NCBI GenBank assembly: GCA_020809705.1
Contig: CP085827.1
Coordinates: 1,922,001 to 1,986,000 of the forward strand
DNA length: 64,000 nucleotides
Direction: 5' to 3'
Origin: Calonectria ilicicola
Taxonomy: Eukaryota; Ascomycota; Sordariomycetes; Hypocreales; Nectriaceae
The notes under the pieces were generated by a model. That model made no database searches. It saw nothing but the letters and a program-made list of their open reading frames with translations, and was not told where the DNA came from. The translations under genes and the position numbers were made by a program. How positions within the stretch are numbered: the first letter of the stretch is position 1; each line of letters begins with the position of its first letter. Shown here piece after piece: positions 1 through 11,531 of the stretch.

Positions 1-233
1 GGGTTGGCGCCCGAGCTATCGAGCTAAAGTAGTCGGAGGTCGATGCCGACATTATCTTTTCGTCCAGTCATGTAAGCCGCTCGGCGGTACAGAGAGTCGA
101 TTGCGGGAATGGGAGCCGCCGGCGGCCAAGTGACTTGGGAATTGATATAAGTAGTGCACTCAGAGTAGACGAGAAGATGGTGCTTGTAATTAATTCCCCT
201 CATAAATTTAAGTCTCATTTAAAAAATACAATC
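1..233. other. 5' flank of the aminotransferase gene
   Basis: No gene is assigned here. The minus strand has an open frame from 218 to 24 whose last 45 or so codons are GC-rich and protein-like (it contains PAIDSLYRRAAYMTG). A minus-strand gene ending here would have to overlap the aminotransferase, so this is more likely chance or a gene remnant. Confidence 0.4.
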
Positions 234-1715
234 ATGGTTTTCTTTGATGATGTTAAGAAGGGGGCTCCCGACCCCATGTACACCCTCAAGGTGCAGGCGG
301 ACGGAGACACTAGCCCTCAGAAGGTCGATCTAGGTGTTGGCATCTACCGAAATGAACAGGGCCGTTACAATGAGATGAAGGTGTTAAAAGAGGTTTGTGA
401 CGATCCTCTAGCTATCTAAGGTGTGACCTATTTACTTACTATATCGTAGGCCAAGGCTGCGCTGGCTGCTGCCAATCCCGATCACGATGTAAGTCGCGCT
501 TATCAGAACGTGCTCTTCACTCGTTGACCACTCGGCTATAGTACGAAGTCACTACTGGCAACCCTAGTTATCTTAAAAATGCTGCCAAGGTGGTTTTCGG
601 CAAAGAATCTCCATTAATTAAGTCAGGACAAGTAAGTTCATCTCTATCAAGGCTTATCTAATCATGTGTTGATTAATTATCTAGGTTGCTTCGGTGCAAA
701 CAATCTCCGGCACTGGCGCTGTCCATCTCGCCTTTGAACTGCTAAGCCGTTCCGTCCCAGGAATGTCAAAGGCTGCATATGTAGGAACTCCCGCATGGGG
801 AAACTATGTGCCCATGCTGGGCTACGCCGGCCTTGAGGCCAACACATATCGTCATTACGATGCCGAGACGGGCACCGTTGACTGGGAGTCTGTCCTGAAC
901 GCTGTTCGCACTGCTCCTGAGGGCAGTATCTTTATCCTTCAGGGATGCTGCCACAACCCCACGGCTGCGGATTTTACACAGGAGCAGTGGCAAGTGCTCT
1001 CAGTGGAGCTGAAGGCCCGCAAGCATTTCCCCGTGTTTGATGTTGCCTACCAGGGTCTTGGACACGGCCTCGAAGAGGACATTTACGGTGTGCGACACTT
1101 TGCCGAGCAGGGATTCGAGCTTCTTGTTTGCCAATCATTCGCAAAGAACTTTGCCTTGTACGGCGAGAGAGCCGGTGCTCTGCACGTTGTCGCTGAAACA
1201 GCAGAGAGCGCCGCTGCAGTACACGACCAGCTGCGTTTTCTCATTCGCTCCGAGTTTTCATCCTCTCCTGCATATGGCTCACGCCTTGTTGACATTATTC
1301 TTTCCGACCCCGAGAGGGAAGCTGCTTGGTAAGATTAATTTCTGATATTCATGTAGCCCTGTCGTGCTGACCTTGATTTGTAGGAAGGAAGAGCTCGATG
1401 GCGTCCACCAGAGGCTGCATTATAACCGAGCCAAGCTCCTTGGACTCTTGACCGATGTGTATAAGACCCCAGGCGACTGGAGTGTCATCACAAAAGGAAA
1501 TGGCCTCTTCGCGTACGTTTATGCCCTTGGTTTGAGATGACTCTATCACTAACGTCGATAGTCTTCTGCCCTTGACCCCTGCCCAATGCGAAACCCTCAA
1601 GAAGGAATATCACATTTATCTGGTTAACACCGGCCGTATCACCGTCTCTGGATTGAACGAGAGCAACTTCGACTACGTAGCGAAGTCAATTGATGCTGTT
1701 GTTAGGCAATCCTAG
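234..1715 (+). CDS. Aspartate aminotransferase, cytosolic type
   Basis: PLP enzyme of fold type I that exchanges amino groups between aspartate/2-oxoglutarate and oxaloacetate/glutamate. Six exons: 234-392, 450-488, 542-631, 685-1328, 1384-1512 and 1562-1715, giving 404 aa, the usual family length. Visible family marks are DLGVGIYR near the N terminus, TGNPSY, QTISGTGAVH, CHNPTAAD (substrate/PLP Asn), FDVAYQG (Asp to the pyridine N), QSFAKNFALYGER with the PLP lysine at K250, and NTGRITVSGLN near the C terminus with the carboxylate-binding Arg. The start ATG at 234 gives MVFFDDV and leaves no mitochondrial presequence, so the cytosolic form is favoured; a signal in an undetected upstream exon is not excluded. 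All splice sites are GT-AG. The neighbour PEX14 is convergent. No lesions were seen. Confidence 0.93.
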
Positions 1716-2165
1716 GCTAAGTGGTGGATGACAGAGCAAGCTTTGCGACACACAAATTAACTACTGGGGCTGCCCTGCTTAGATTATCTAGAGTGGCACA
1801 TGTATTACAAATTTTAGAGCTTGGAAACCTATATTATAGCCATTGAGAAAAAAAAGTAGGGATATATTAGAGCAAAGCGTTGATCTGGGTCATTGAATTA
1901 TAAATGTCATGGGGAATTAAGTGACTGGTTTGTCGGTAGTAATTGCAATACTTTCGCGCAAAGGCTTGATAGGGATACAAAAGGTATCAGCACAACCAAA
2001 CATATTGTGTGCCGTTTACCTGACGTCAGAATTGGCTGCATGGTATACTAAGCCTAACAAACGACTCCCAGTAATTATTTGCCCTATTACCCAGAATACA
2101 AAGAAACCCCTAATTTTAAATACAAATATTGATAGTACAAGTGCCTGCCCTCAATACACGCGACC
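1716..2165. other. Convergent 3' flanks, AAT and PEX14
   Basis: AT-rich 3' regions of two convergent genes. A plus-strand open frame here (1921-2508) runs antisense into the PEX14 coding end and is not taken as a gene. Nothing else seen. Confidence 0.6.
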
Positions 2166-3438
2166 TCATGTGCTGCTGCTGGCGCCTGCATCTTGTGCTT
2201 CCTCAGGCTTGGCCAGGGTTGACGAGGTGTCGTTTTGCTTGGCCATGGCCATTTGCCAGGCAGGGATGGATGCCTTTCCTGTTGAGGATCCTAGTCCCGA
2301 GGTGGAAGCTCGGTTGAAGGAGCTGGTTGGGCGGTGCACTTGGCTGGGAGTGGAAGCGGGAGCGGGAACGGCAGCGGGAACGGCAGCAGGGGCGGTCGTA
2401 GCGGCGGCAGCGGAGCTACCAGCTTCCGCGGGCTTCTCTCCGTTAGTAGTGGTGGTAATAGTAGAAGCAGCTGGGGTCACAACTCCGGTACTGGAGCCTC
2501 GGAGGTAGGTTGATGAGGCTGGAGTGGAGGCATTGGAAGTCATGCGCTGAGAAACGAGGGTCTTGAGGCTTGTCAACTCGGTGTTGAGCTCCTTGAGTCG
2601 GTCATCGGCAAGCTGTTTCTGGTTCTCCAGGGCCTTGGGGATGGCATCCTTGAGAGACTTGACTTCGTCCCGAATGCGTTGTGAATCGTCCTCACGTCGT
2701 CGGTTCGCGGCCTTGAGGTCGGACATGACATTCTCGAGCTCCGTGATTGCACCATCCAGCTTGTCGTTCCTTTCCCGCTCTGCCTTCTTCAGCTCCTCCG
2801 TATCCTTGGCGAGTTGTTCGACGAGAGTAAACGCGCGATCAAACTGGTCCTCGATCGACTTCTTATCCTGCTCGAGCTTCTCAGGGGTTGGGGGAGCGAC
2901 AAGAGGGTATACGTATCGCTTCATCAGTTAGTCAGGTATTCCGAGACATCCCCGAGATTCAACATACCTTGCCCAGCGAGTAGATGCCATAGGACACGCC
3001 GCTGACTACAGTTGCCATGATGAACCAGTCTCTCCAGTCTCTCCTTGGGGGAGGCGGTGGCTGCCAGGCATTGGGAGGATAGGGATAGTATTGCTGAGGA
3101 ACAGGAGGTCCTGGGGGAGGAGCGGTCGGGTACGGCGCGTTGGCTACGGGACCTTGAGCCGGAGGCGCATTGCCCCCGACTCGGGACATGGCAGCGTCAA
3201 TCTCCTCCTGGGTCAGGTTCTTGGATCGCAGGAACGAGATGCGGTTCTCGACCGAGGACGAAGCGACACTGGGATCCTGGAGGACTGCGGTGGGTTAGTC
3301 ATGCGCTGAGACCGGGGATGAATCTGGGGATACGGACATTGAGTCTGTCATGGGTCAGCTTCGTCATCACAGTCGCGGTGGTTGGGGCGCGGGAGCACTA
3401 CTTACAGCAGAGGTGACTAGATCCTCACGAATCGCCAT
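2166..3438 (-). CDS. Peroxin 14, peroxisomal import docking protein
   Basis: Docking factor for the Pex5/Pex7 cargo receptors on the peroxisome membrane. Exons on the minus strand: 3438-3406, a 7-nt micro-exon 3344-3338, 3284-2968 and 2918-2166, giving 369 aa. The N-terminal Pex5-binding domain (residues 1-45) reads MAIREDLVTSA then TQFLQDPSVASS and NLTQEEID. A proline-rich stretch follows, then one hydrophobic segment (WFIMATVVSGVSYGIYSLG, about residues 100-118), the conserved RYVYPLVAPPTPEKLEQDKKS block, a long coiled coil and a low-complexity Ala/Thr/Ser tail. The micro-exon is inferred: the outer exons are out of frame without it, its 7 nt restore the frame, each flanking intron has its own branch site, and the product has the family spacing before FLQDP. 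Weak point: the donor after the micro-exon is GTCCGT. Divergent from NDC80. Confidence 0.92.
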
Positions 3439-4071
3439 GGTGAAGGTTAAGGCGCAGACGGGCCTTCACCGTATCACCAAGTGGCAGAGATGGAAATGGA
3501 AATGGAAGAGGAGGATGTGCACGCGATGATCGGGAGGCGGCGGTTGGAAAGGTAAAATGCATGTGCCTCGCGCTCAGTTCTGGGGTAGCGTCGCTGTGGA
3601 GGCGGAACAGGACCCGAGCCGGGGGAAAATGCGTGGCCGATCTGGGCCGAGGCTTGATAACGCGGTGTCGGTGTCGGGTGCTCTTTCCTGTTTCGTGTCT
3701 ACGTGTCTGGTTGGCTGAACGCATGAGGTAATCAGACAAAACGGTGGAGGAAAACGGCAAGAACGGTAATCGGCCTCGGCCTCTGTCATGGCATAAACTA
3801 CGGTCACGTGCCGACGTGCCAACCGTGCAGATTATTCACGCCAGCACCCCACTTGGCCCAAGCCTTATCCCTGTATCCAATCAATGCTCGCCTCACCCCT
3901 TTGTTTACTTTCCCGCCGAGCAACACAACTTTTGAAATCTGCGACAAGGCCGCCATCCCGCCCGACTACATCATCCCAACGACAAACCTCCCCTGACGTC
4001 GCCGCATACCTCTGCCGCCGAAGCAGCGCAGGTATCTCATCGCAGTCGCAAACTGTTATTCACACCATATC
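3439..4071. promoter_or_regulatory. Divergent promoter, PEX14 and NDC80
   Basis: 633 bp between two head-to-head genes. A CACGTG palindrome lies at 3805-3810, a CCAAT box near 3878 and a TGACGTC (CRE-like) site at 3994-4000, 72 bp before the NDC80 start. Which gene each serves cannot be told from sequence. Short open frames here look like chance. Confidence 0.5.
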
Positions 4072-6409
4072 ATGTCCCAGGATACGGGACTGTGGAGCGT
4101 CCGCAGACCCAGAGAGGTAAGACCTTGTGCGCCGCTGCGAGCGGCCCTTAGTCGCATCTGGATTTGTTCCTCTAACCCTTACCCTGGATATAGACACTCG
4201 GAGGACTCAGCTCGAACACTGCCCTCCCTCAACCCGGTTCCACCATGAAGCGTTCCGCCAACTCAACCAACAACTACCCGGGCAGCCATGTCCGCTCAAT
4301 GTCGGGGTCTAGGCAATCCCTCGCCATGTCGCGGCCCAACCAGCCCCTCTTCCAACGCTCCTCGTCCGGTACCAATCTTGCAGACATAGGTCTGTCGTCA
4401 GTCAAGCGTTCGTCCTTCCAGCAGCCTAAGGGCGTCTTCACACCTGGACCAGCTACCCGTGCCCCGCGTCAGTCGATGGATGTTAGCAACGACCGACGCA
4501 GCAGTGTTTACCGACCAAGACAGTCTACCGCCGTGGCCCCGGTAGCCCACCAAAGCTTCTTCCAAGCCACGCCGCAAGCCGCCGGCGTTCCACGAGATCC
4601 TCGCCCTCTCAGAGATCGTTCTTTTCAGGCCAGACTTGGACAGGAGTTGCTTGAATATATGATCCAGAACAACTTTGAGATGGAGCAGAAACATGTGCTC
4701 TCGCAGAATGTCATGAAGTCACCAACGCAAAAGGACTTCAATTACATGTTCCAATGGTTTTACAAGCGAATTGATCCGAGCTACAAGTTTCACAAGAGCA
4801 TCGATCAGGAAGTGCCGCCCCTTCTTAAGCAAATGCGCTACCCTTATGAGCGAAGCATCACCAAGAGTCAGATTGCTGCTGTTGGTGGCCAAAACTGGAG
4901 TACCTTTCTCGGCCTGCTGCATTGGATGATGCAGCTAGCGCAAATGCTCGATGGCTATGCATCTTGCAGGTATGATGAGGCATGCATGGAGAATGGTACT
5001 GATGTTAGTGGCGACCGTATCATTTTCGACTTTCTCAGCAGTGCGTATAGGGATTGGCTCGCAATGGATGAAGATGTGAGTGATCGTGAAGCGGAGCGTA
5101 TATTGGCCCCACACGTTGAGTCGATGGCTGCAGCCTTTGAGCAGTCAAACTCAAAGTATACGGAGGAGCTTGATATGTTGGAGGCAGAAAATGCCCGGCT
5201 TCTGAAGGCGATTGAAGACCTGGAAAAGTCGACGCCCGACCCCGCTATTTTGGATAACAACTTTAAGATTATGGAAGAGGACAGAGGCAAGTTTGAGGAC
5301 TACAACACTCTGGCTATGCAACGATCCGAAAAGTACGAACACAGAACACAGCTATTACAAGAGGAGTTGGACAAGCTCATGGAAGAGCTTCATGAGGCCG
5401 ACGAGGAGCGACGCAGTTTGCAAAAGGCCGTCGACGCCCAGGGAATCAGCATGCAGGATATCGACCGCATGACGGCTGAGCGTGAGCGATTGCAAAAGAA
5501 CCTTGAATCTGCCGGACAGAGACTGGAGGATGCGAAAAAGAAGGTGTCCGAGAAAGAAGCAGAGGCAAGCCAGAAGTTGGATGAGCTGGAGCGCATGGTG
5601 CACCAGTACAACACTGTGGCATATCAGACGGCGCTTATTCCATCTACAGCAGCCAACGCCAAGGGAACCGATTTTGAGCTACATATCATGGTGGGCGACG
5701 GCGATTCCGATTTCACAGCGACAAATCTTAAAGACTCCGCTGCAGCATCTTCATCAGCAGACCGGTTGCTAGTTAACGCGACAACTGGCTATCAACCGGG
5801 TCATGTGCTCAACCTTGATCTTCGAGGTCAAATCCGAAAGAGACTCATTGATTTGCGCAAAGAGATTTCAGAACGACGTAGCACTACTATGGAAGATTTA
5901 ATATCGAACCAAGATCTCATGGCTGATTTCAAGGAGGCGATTGAAAACCGTCGCAATGACGTCGAAGCGCTGCATCATCGTGTGCGAGCAGCTGAGGAGG
6001 AGTATGAAGCTACAAAGGAGACAACGACACAACAGAAGCTGGCTTCAGACGCACAGATTGAAAAGATGGAAAAGGATTTGGCTCGACTTCGAACGGGCCT
6101 GTCAGAGTCCGTGCAGCTCTTGGAGCAACGCGAGATTCACACAAATATTGAGTAAGTGTTGGTTTGTTTAGTGAGGCACCTGATGATTTGCTAACGGCAA
6201 GTTTTAGATATGAGCAATTGGTTCTTCGGGCCAACTCGCTTCGTGAAGAATTGCATACCGAGATTGACCGAATGTTGCACGATGTCATCAAATTCAAGCT
6301 TCACATCCAGAAGAACATGGACGAGTACGAAGGATTCGTGACAGAGGAGATGGAAAAGGAATTGGGAAGTGGAGACATGGGAGAAGACACGCGGCCAATT
6401 GACGCCTAA
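4072..6409 (+). CDS. Kinetochore protein Ndc80 (HEC1)
   Basis: Microtubule-binding subunit of the Ndc80 complex at the outer kinetochore. Three exons: 4072-4116, 4194-6151 and 6208-6409, giving 734 aa. The start is in a 15-codon first exon ([15 protein letters not shown]) joined in frame to TLGGLSSN; this opening is, as I recall, typical of ascomycete Ndc80. A start at 4245 would lose 32 residues. A basic Ser-rich tail (Aurora-type phosphorylation region) is followed by the calponin-homology domain (about residues 140-275), with [29 protein letters not shown] and [16 protein letters not shown] long coiled coil starts near residue 300 and is interrupted by the loop region (about 490-540), ending with the Spc24/25-proximal segment. 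Introns are 77 and 56 nt with clear branch sites. Divergent from PEX14. Confidence 0.96.
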
Positions 6410-9014
6410 TTGAAGACTCTGATGAACGACTTATGAATATATGTGTTTACGGGAGGTCTTTGGTTGGGAGGCGTTAATGTGGCGGAACGTTGTCAGGTGG
6501 GCTGGGCCAACCCCCCATTGTTCGACTATGTTGTGTTCTTGGCTTTGTGGGCTATGTGTCTGGGAGCGTTGGCGAACTTTTTTGTTTTTTGCAACGAGAT
6601 ACCATGATGTTTGAGGTCGAGCTACATACCAGTGCTAGAAAGAAGATGGCTTGAATTCTTGACTTAGCTTTGTGAGACAATGACCACATGGCTACGAATA
6701 ACTTGCGAGATTGGGATAGTGCATGCATGTCTCTAGCCCAATGGACGAGGGGGCTTGTTCCAGCAATTGCCTGTTTCGGGAACTGGCCATGTTCGAGACC
6801 AGGACGTGTCGCATGGGCTGCATCAAAGTGTTCCGATGCCATGGGATATAGGGTGCAAGGAGGCTCGGGGAGGGGACGACACAATGCGCACGGATGCGCC
6901 TCGTCGGGCAAAGTCTATTAGGTGGCTCCTCCAACCGCAAACCTACTGCAACTTCAGTGAAGGACCCCCGCTGTAGCGCGGCGCTGTCGACGCTGTGCGG
7001 GCGTGGTGCCAGGGGCCCAAGGGACTATTTCCATGGGCCCCTGCCGCTTAGCAATGAATCCATCGGACGACATCTCCATTCGCGGCGCCAGAGGGCTCGA
7101 CGGTGGGGCTGGCGGCCTAACCATGTCGAGGGAGGAAGAGCCCGGAAAATAATAACAAGTGCGGACGGGGAAGACCAGCCGGGGGAACCGTCACCTCCCG
7201 GGGGCCCAGCCCAGGCCTCTCCCGTGGCAGTCGGTGGCAGGGCAGGTGGCTTTCCGGGGAGGCGTCAATCTTCGGCCTGGCGCGATGCCATGTGCTGTGC
7301 TGGGATCTTTCTGACGTTGAGATGGGATGGCAAAGCGTGCGTTATTGATTCATCATGGTGCTTGGCGCATTTGGTTTGGCCTGTGCTATAATGCGCGGCG
7401 GGTGTTTCGAGTTGTGCTGTTGCGCAAGCGAAGGGAAGGGCTGGTTGGTTGGTGGTTTATGGATGGAGGCGCGTTTGTCAAGGTCGTTTAAAGTGCGGGA
7501 TGAGCGAGCATGCGGAAGCAGGGTGTATACGAGTCAAGACGAGTGGGACAGCAGGGCCGTGGGTTTGCGTGTTGAGGTACCCTGGTCTCTGTCAGTGCAT
7601 TACGTGCTCGTTCCCTTTTCCCTTCTCCGGCTTCTGGATGGAGATGAAGCAAAAAGGAAGGGAGAAAAAGAAGCGAGAAAGAAAAACCAAACCGGTTTTC
7701 GAGGTGCTGGAAACGAAACAGAAGCGGAGGCGACCAGTTCTTGGGCGGTTCGTTCCAGCTTCTGTCTCAGATACAGCGCAAGAATATCTACGGTCCAAGC
7801 TCCCTCGCTCCCCTCCAGATGGTCCGGGCACGCAAACGCCACGAGAAGAATGACATGCGGAGCTCTCCCGACAGGTGGATGAATAGTGATGTGGATGAAC
7901 GGTGGACTCTAGAGTTAGCTTTTGAAAGTTACGCGTCCTGGGCAGAACCTGTCGGACTCGGATAGATCCCGATCCCGATCGCCGTGCATCTTTTTGCATC
8001 CGATGCTCAGTGTGGCAGTACACACAGCTATCAACACTCTTGAATCCAGCTCAATGCCGCTTCGGAGAGATACAGAGGGAGAGAGGGTGTGATGTATGTA
8101 TGCATGCGCGTGCGCCTGTGTTCCTGCGGATGGCCCGGCATCGGGATTCCAGTGGATAACAGGTCCAAGGCCTTGAGAGGCGTCCTCCACGCCGGGCGTA
8201 GGTGTTAGTGCCTCTAAAGTCCGCTAGGGGCGCATTCGGTATTGACCAAGAACGGATTCCGAAGCTGCTGTGGGGTCATGACCGTGGTATTGGGAGCGAG
8301 AAAGCGAGAGGGCGACCAGGGATCCCTTTTTTTTCTTGTGTTCCTCCTCGTCGGTGTTGACGCCCAAAGGATTTGGATGGATCAGGATCGCATCGGCGGG
8401 ATCGGCCTCCAAGGGAAAGAGGATGGCTCAATAAAGCAAAGTAAAGGAAGGAAAACTTTTGTCCCTATCGTGCCAAGACTGCTGCTGATTTCAAGGTTGG
8501 CAAAGAATGTAACCGTGAGAGTTGAGAACGAGATGATGTACGCCCTTCCTGATCCATCCCATCGCCGTTGCCCATGGCCCGGTTTGCATTGTGGATATGC
8601 GGAGTTGTGCTGGCCATGACCGGGCGTTTATTCTTGGCTTTGTGTGTGCTTTGTTGCTGCATGGGATAAACACAAAACACAAAACACAAATCCCATGCGG
8701 ACTTTGGTTCAGGGTGCGCCAAGTCCAAGGTGGAAAAAAGGAAGCAGCCTCGTCCCATTCCCATGCCGTGCCATCCATCCCGTCCCAGTCGCTTTGCGCT
8801 TTTCTTCTGGGCCACGGCGACCTGATTAACCACAACTGTTTAGTTTCCTTTAGGTTGCGCAACCTTTTTTTTCTTCTGGATTCCCCCTCTTCTCCTCTGA
8901 TACCTTTAAACTTGTTCTTCATTGCTGTCTTTTGCTTGTTCTGCTCCTCTCCTTCTTTCTCACGTTCGCCATAGGAGATCGGATAACGCCTCACCTTGGT
9001 TTCTCCCCTATTGT
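6410..9014. other. 2.6-kb GC-rich region without a recognised gene
   Basis: This holds the NDC80 3' flank and the long leader of the next gene. Several open frames of 100-175 codons occur on both strands (for example 7355-7882 plus), but they overlap each other, are rich in Arg/Gly/Trp and match no family I know. A CT-rich stretch around 8780-8990 probably marks the core promoter/leader of the hydrolase. A purine-rich run lies near 7650-7690. Confidence 0.55.
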
Positions 9015-10568
9015 ATGAGACGATTTATTCGTCCTACATCCCATCGTTTCTGGTACTCGACCCTCAAACCTGCCGCTGCCGCCTCTGCTGCTGCAGCGCA
9101 CCGTCTCCCGCCCATCATGACGACCCCAGCGCAAACCGACGCTCCGACCACTGGCGCAGACCATTCTCCAACACTTCCTCCCACTACCCCTCCAGCCAAC
9201 GACGCCAACAAGACCACTGTTGATAGTCCCGCTTCTGCCGATACATCATCCGTCGCCTCGGCCGATGCTCCCGTTGACATTCCCGACAAGGCGCCAGTAG
9301 AAACAGCAACATCCGAGCCCATCACCGCAGCGTCCAGCTCCACCATCTCAGTTGCTACAGCCGTTTCCAAAATTCCTGGCCGCTCTGCTCTCCCCGATGA
9401 GGCCACCTCCAACCCTCACCACCTCCTGAAGCGAGGCACCGTTGTCGGCTTCAAGAATCCGTATCCTTCATGGTCGCACAGCGTCGGCTTCAGCACCATT
9501 TTGCGACGGGTGGTCTGGTAAGCCGCCACCATTCCAATTCCACCTCCCGCCCCTTCAGCCCAGCTAACCTCGTGCTTCACCAGGCCTACCGTGACTGGCG
9601 AAATCAAGCAGCCTGACACCAAGCCACCCACAGTCCCTGTTGTCAAGCCCCAATGGCTTCCCGACCGTGACGCGTCAGACAAGATCCGGGCCACTTGGCT
9701 CGGCCACGCCTGCTACTACGTCGAGTACCCCTCAGGCCTGCGCGTGCTCTTCGACCCCGTTTTCGAGGATCGGTGCTCCCCATTTACCTTTATGGGCCCT
9801 AAGCGATATACCCCTAAGCCCTGCAACATCAAGGATATCCCCGTCGTCGACGCCGTAGTCATCAGCCACAGCCACTATGACCATCTTTCGCACGGCTCCA
9901 TCCTCGAGGTGCAGAAGTACCACCCGGAGGCGCAGTTCTTTGTCGGTCTCGGCCTGGAGACATGGTTCCGCAAGACTGGCATCGACCATGTTACTGAACT
10001 CGATTGGTGGGAGGACGCTGACCTAACTGTTACCATCAAGGAGGGCGACAAGTCACGCCAGATCACCGCTCGTGTCTCGTGCTTGCCCTGCCAGCACACC
10101 TCTGCCAGAACACCCTTCGACAAGGACACTACCCTGTGGTGTTCTTGGGCTGTCCGCTCTGACGAAAAGTCGGTTTGGTTTGGAGGTGACACGGGTTACC
10201 GTGGTGTCCCATACCTCCCTCCCACGACGGACGATTATGGACCGGAATACGACCACCTCCCTCGATGTCCCCAGTTTAAGCAGATTGGCGAACTGCGTGG
10301 TCCCTTTGACCTGGGCCTAATTCCTATTGGTGCCTACTCGCCCCGTGCTGCATTTTCCCCAATGCATGCCAACCCCTTTGACTCGGTCGAGATCTTCCAA
10401 GACACCCGATGCAAACGCGCTATGGGTATCCACTGGGGCACGTGGGCGTTGACAATGGAGGAAGTACTTGAGCCTCCAAAGATGCTGAAGAATGCTCTTC
10501 GTCGCAAGGGCATCGAGGAAGAGGGAGTCTTCGATGTTTGCGACATTGGTGAGAGCCGGGAGTTTTAA
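9015..10568 (+). CDS. NAPE-PLD-type metallo-beta-lactamase hydrolase
   Basis: Zn-dependent phosphodiesterase-like enzyme. The family includes NAPE-hydrolysing phospholipase D, which releases N-acylethanolamines, but substrate here is inference. Exons 9015-9517 and 9584-10568 give 495 aa. The start at 9015 gives MRRFIRPTSHRFWYSTLK, a mitochondrial-type presequence with Arg, Ser and no acid; a second Met (MTTPAQ, 9117) would give a cytosolic form. An Ala/Thr/Ser/Pro-rich linker follows up to residue 140. The catalytic domain shows WLGHACYYVEY, the metal motif SHSHYDHLS (H263, H265, D267, H268), WFGGDTGY (metal Asp), and LIPIGAYSPR and MGIHWGTWALT, as in the NAPE-PLD branch. The 66-nt intron has a CTAAC branch site. 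Confidence 0.9.
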
Positions 10569-11312
10569 AGCCTTGACAGCCCTAAGGGTGATCTCTGCTG
10601 GAAGTGAGGTAATGAGCGTGATTGATTAGGAATCTGGAATCCGTTGTAAAATACCCTTTTCTTGTATGCTTAGGATTTTTTTTTTTTTTCAGGAGCCTAC
10701 GATCTTGGAGTTGGCTAGGTCGCTGCGATTTTGGTTTACTATATGAGCCCTCGTGAGATTGACCAGTGTAGTCAAATTTAGATTAAAGAGCTAAGAAAAA
10801 CGAGAGGCAATGGCTCTCTTTGAAACCACCATGTCAGATTCGCCAAGGAATGTCTTTGTAAGAAAACGGATGATGGTGCGTTGTCGTAAGCTCTCCTTGC
10901 TTTTTCGCTTTGCAGGCCGTCGAAATGAGGCTCTACTGCAACTGGGCGTTTGGCCTTACGGAGTCGGCGATTTTATTTACCCGAAATATGCTGTGTTGGA
11001 TTCTGCCTAATTGTATCCCAACAATCTTCGGTATCATCAAGACCTTTCGCCTGGTGGTGGCGTTGATGCTTGTCAAAGCTGGTTTAAGTCTTGGGTTGCC
11101 TCTGGTAGGGCCCCAGCCACACTTGGCGGGGCGTGACGTAGTTCACTCGCCACGCTGCGGTATAAGACGGGACTGAACGGTCCTCTCTAGCAATGCTTCA
11201 TCTTCCACTCCCACTACAATACCAAAAGCAAAAACAAAAAAAAGAAAGGCATTCATCAAGGAGCCTTTATAATAAACACAGCCACCTCTTCTATCCCCCA
11301 CACACAACAACC
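10569..11312. other. Intergenic region with promoter of the small gene
   Basis: Hydrolase 3' flank followed by the promoter of the 72-aa gene. There is a T-rich run around 10678-10690. A CAA/AAAG-rich leader lies at 11220-11312 directly before the start codon. No coding signal was seen. Confidence 0.5.
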
Positions 11313-11531
11313 ATGGGCCTCCCCGTTTACTCGTCCGACAAGGACCAGACCCAGCAGACACAGCAGCAAGAGTCCAACACCCCCGCTGCGGGGGGTGCTG
11401 TGGCTACCGGAGCTGGCGCAAACACCGGCGCTGGCGTGACACGGCCTAAGACGGAGGAGGAGCTGGAAGCTGATCGTTTGTATGAAGAGGCGATGGAGGA
11501 AGAGTATGCTAAGCGTGATGGTGGATGCTGA
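11313..11531 (+). CDS. Small acidic conserved fungal protein, function unknown
   Basis: 72 aa, single exon. The start is chosen because the context (CAACCATGG) is a strong fungal initiation site and the leader is A-rich. The N terminus (MGLPVYSSD) is followed by a Gln/Thr-rich and Ala/Gly-rich linker, then an acidic helix (TEEELEADRLYEEAMEEEYAKRDGGC is split here only by position: residues 46-72). Short proteins with a similar EEYAKR-type tail are, as I recall, widespread in filamentous ascomycetes and uncharacterised. It ends in Cys but has no CAAX box. Gly2 is present, but Tyr at position 6 argues against N-myristoylation. No neighbour relation explains its role. Confidence 0.7.
   Translation: MGLPVYSSDKDQTQQTQQQESNTPAAGGAVATGAGANTGAGVTRPKTEEELEADRLYEEAMEEEYAKRDGGC

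Noticed and set aside
1921..2508. 195-codon plus-strand frame
   Set aside because: Mostly antisense to the low-complexity PEX14 tail, which explains its Ala/Gly/Val runs.
7355..7882. 175-codon frame and several overlapping ones
   Set aside because: Overlap on both strands, no family resemblance, no splice-consistent extension.
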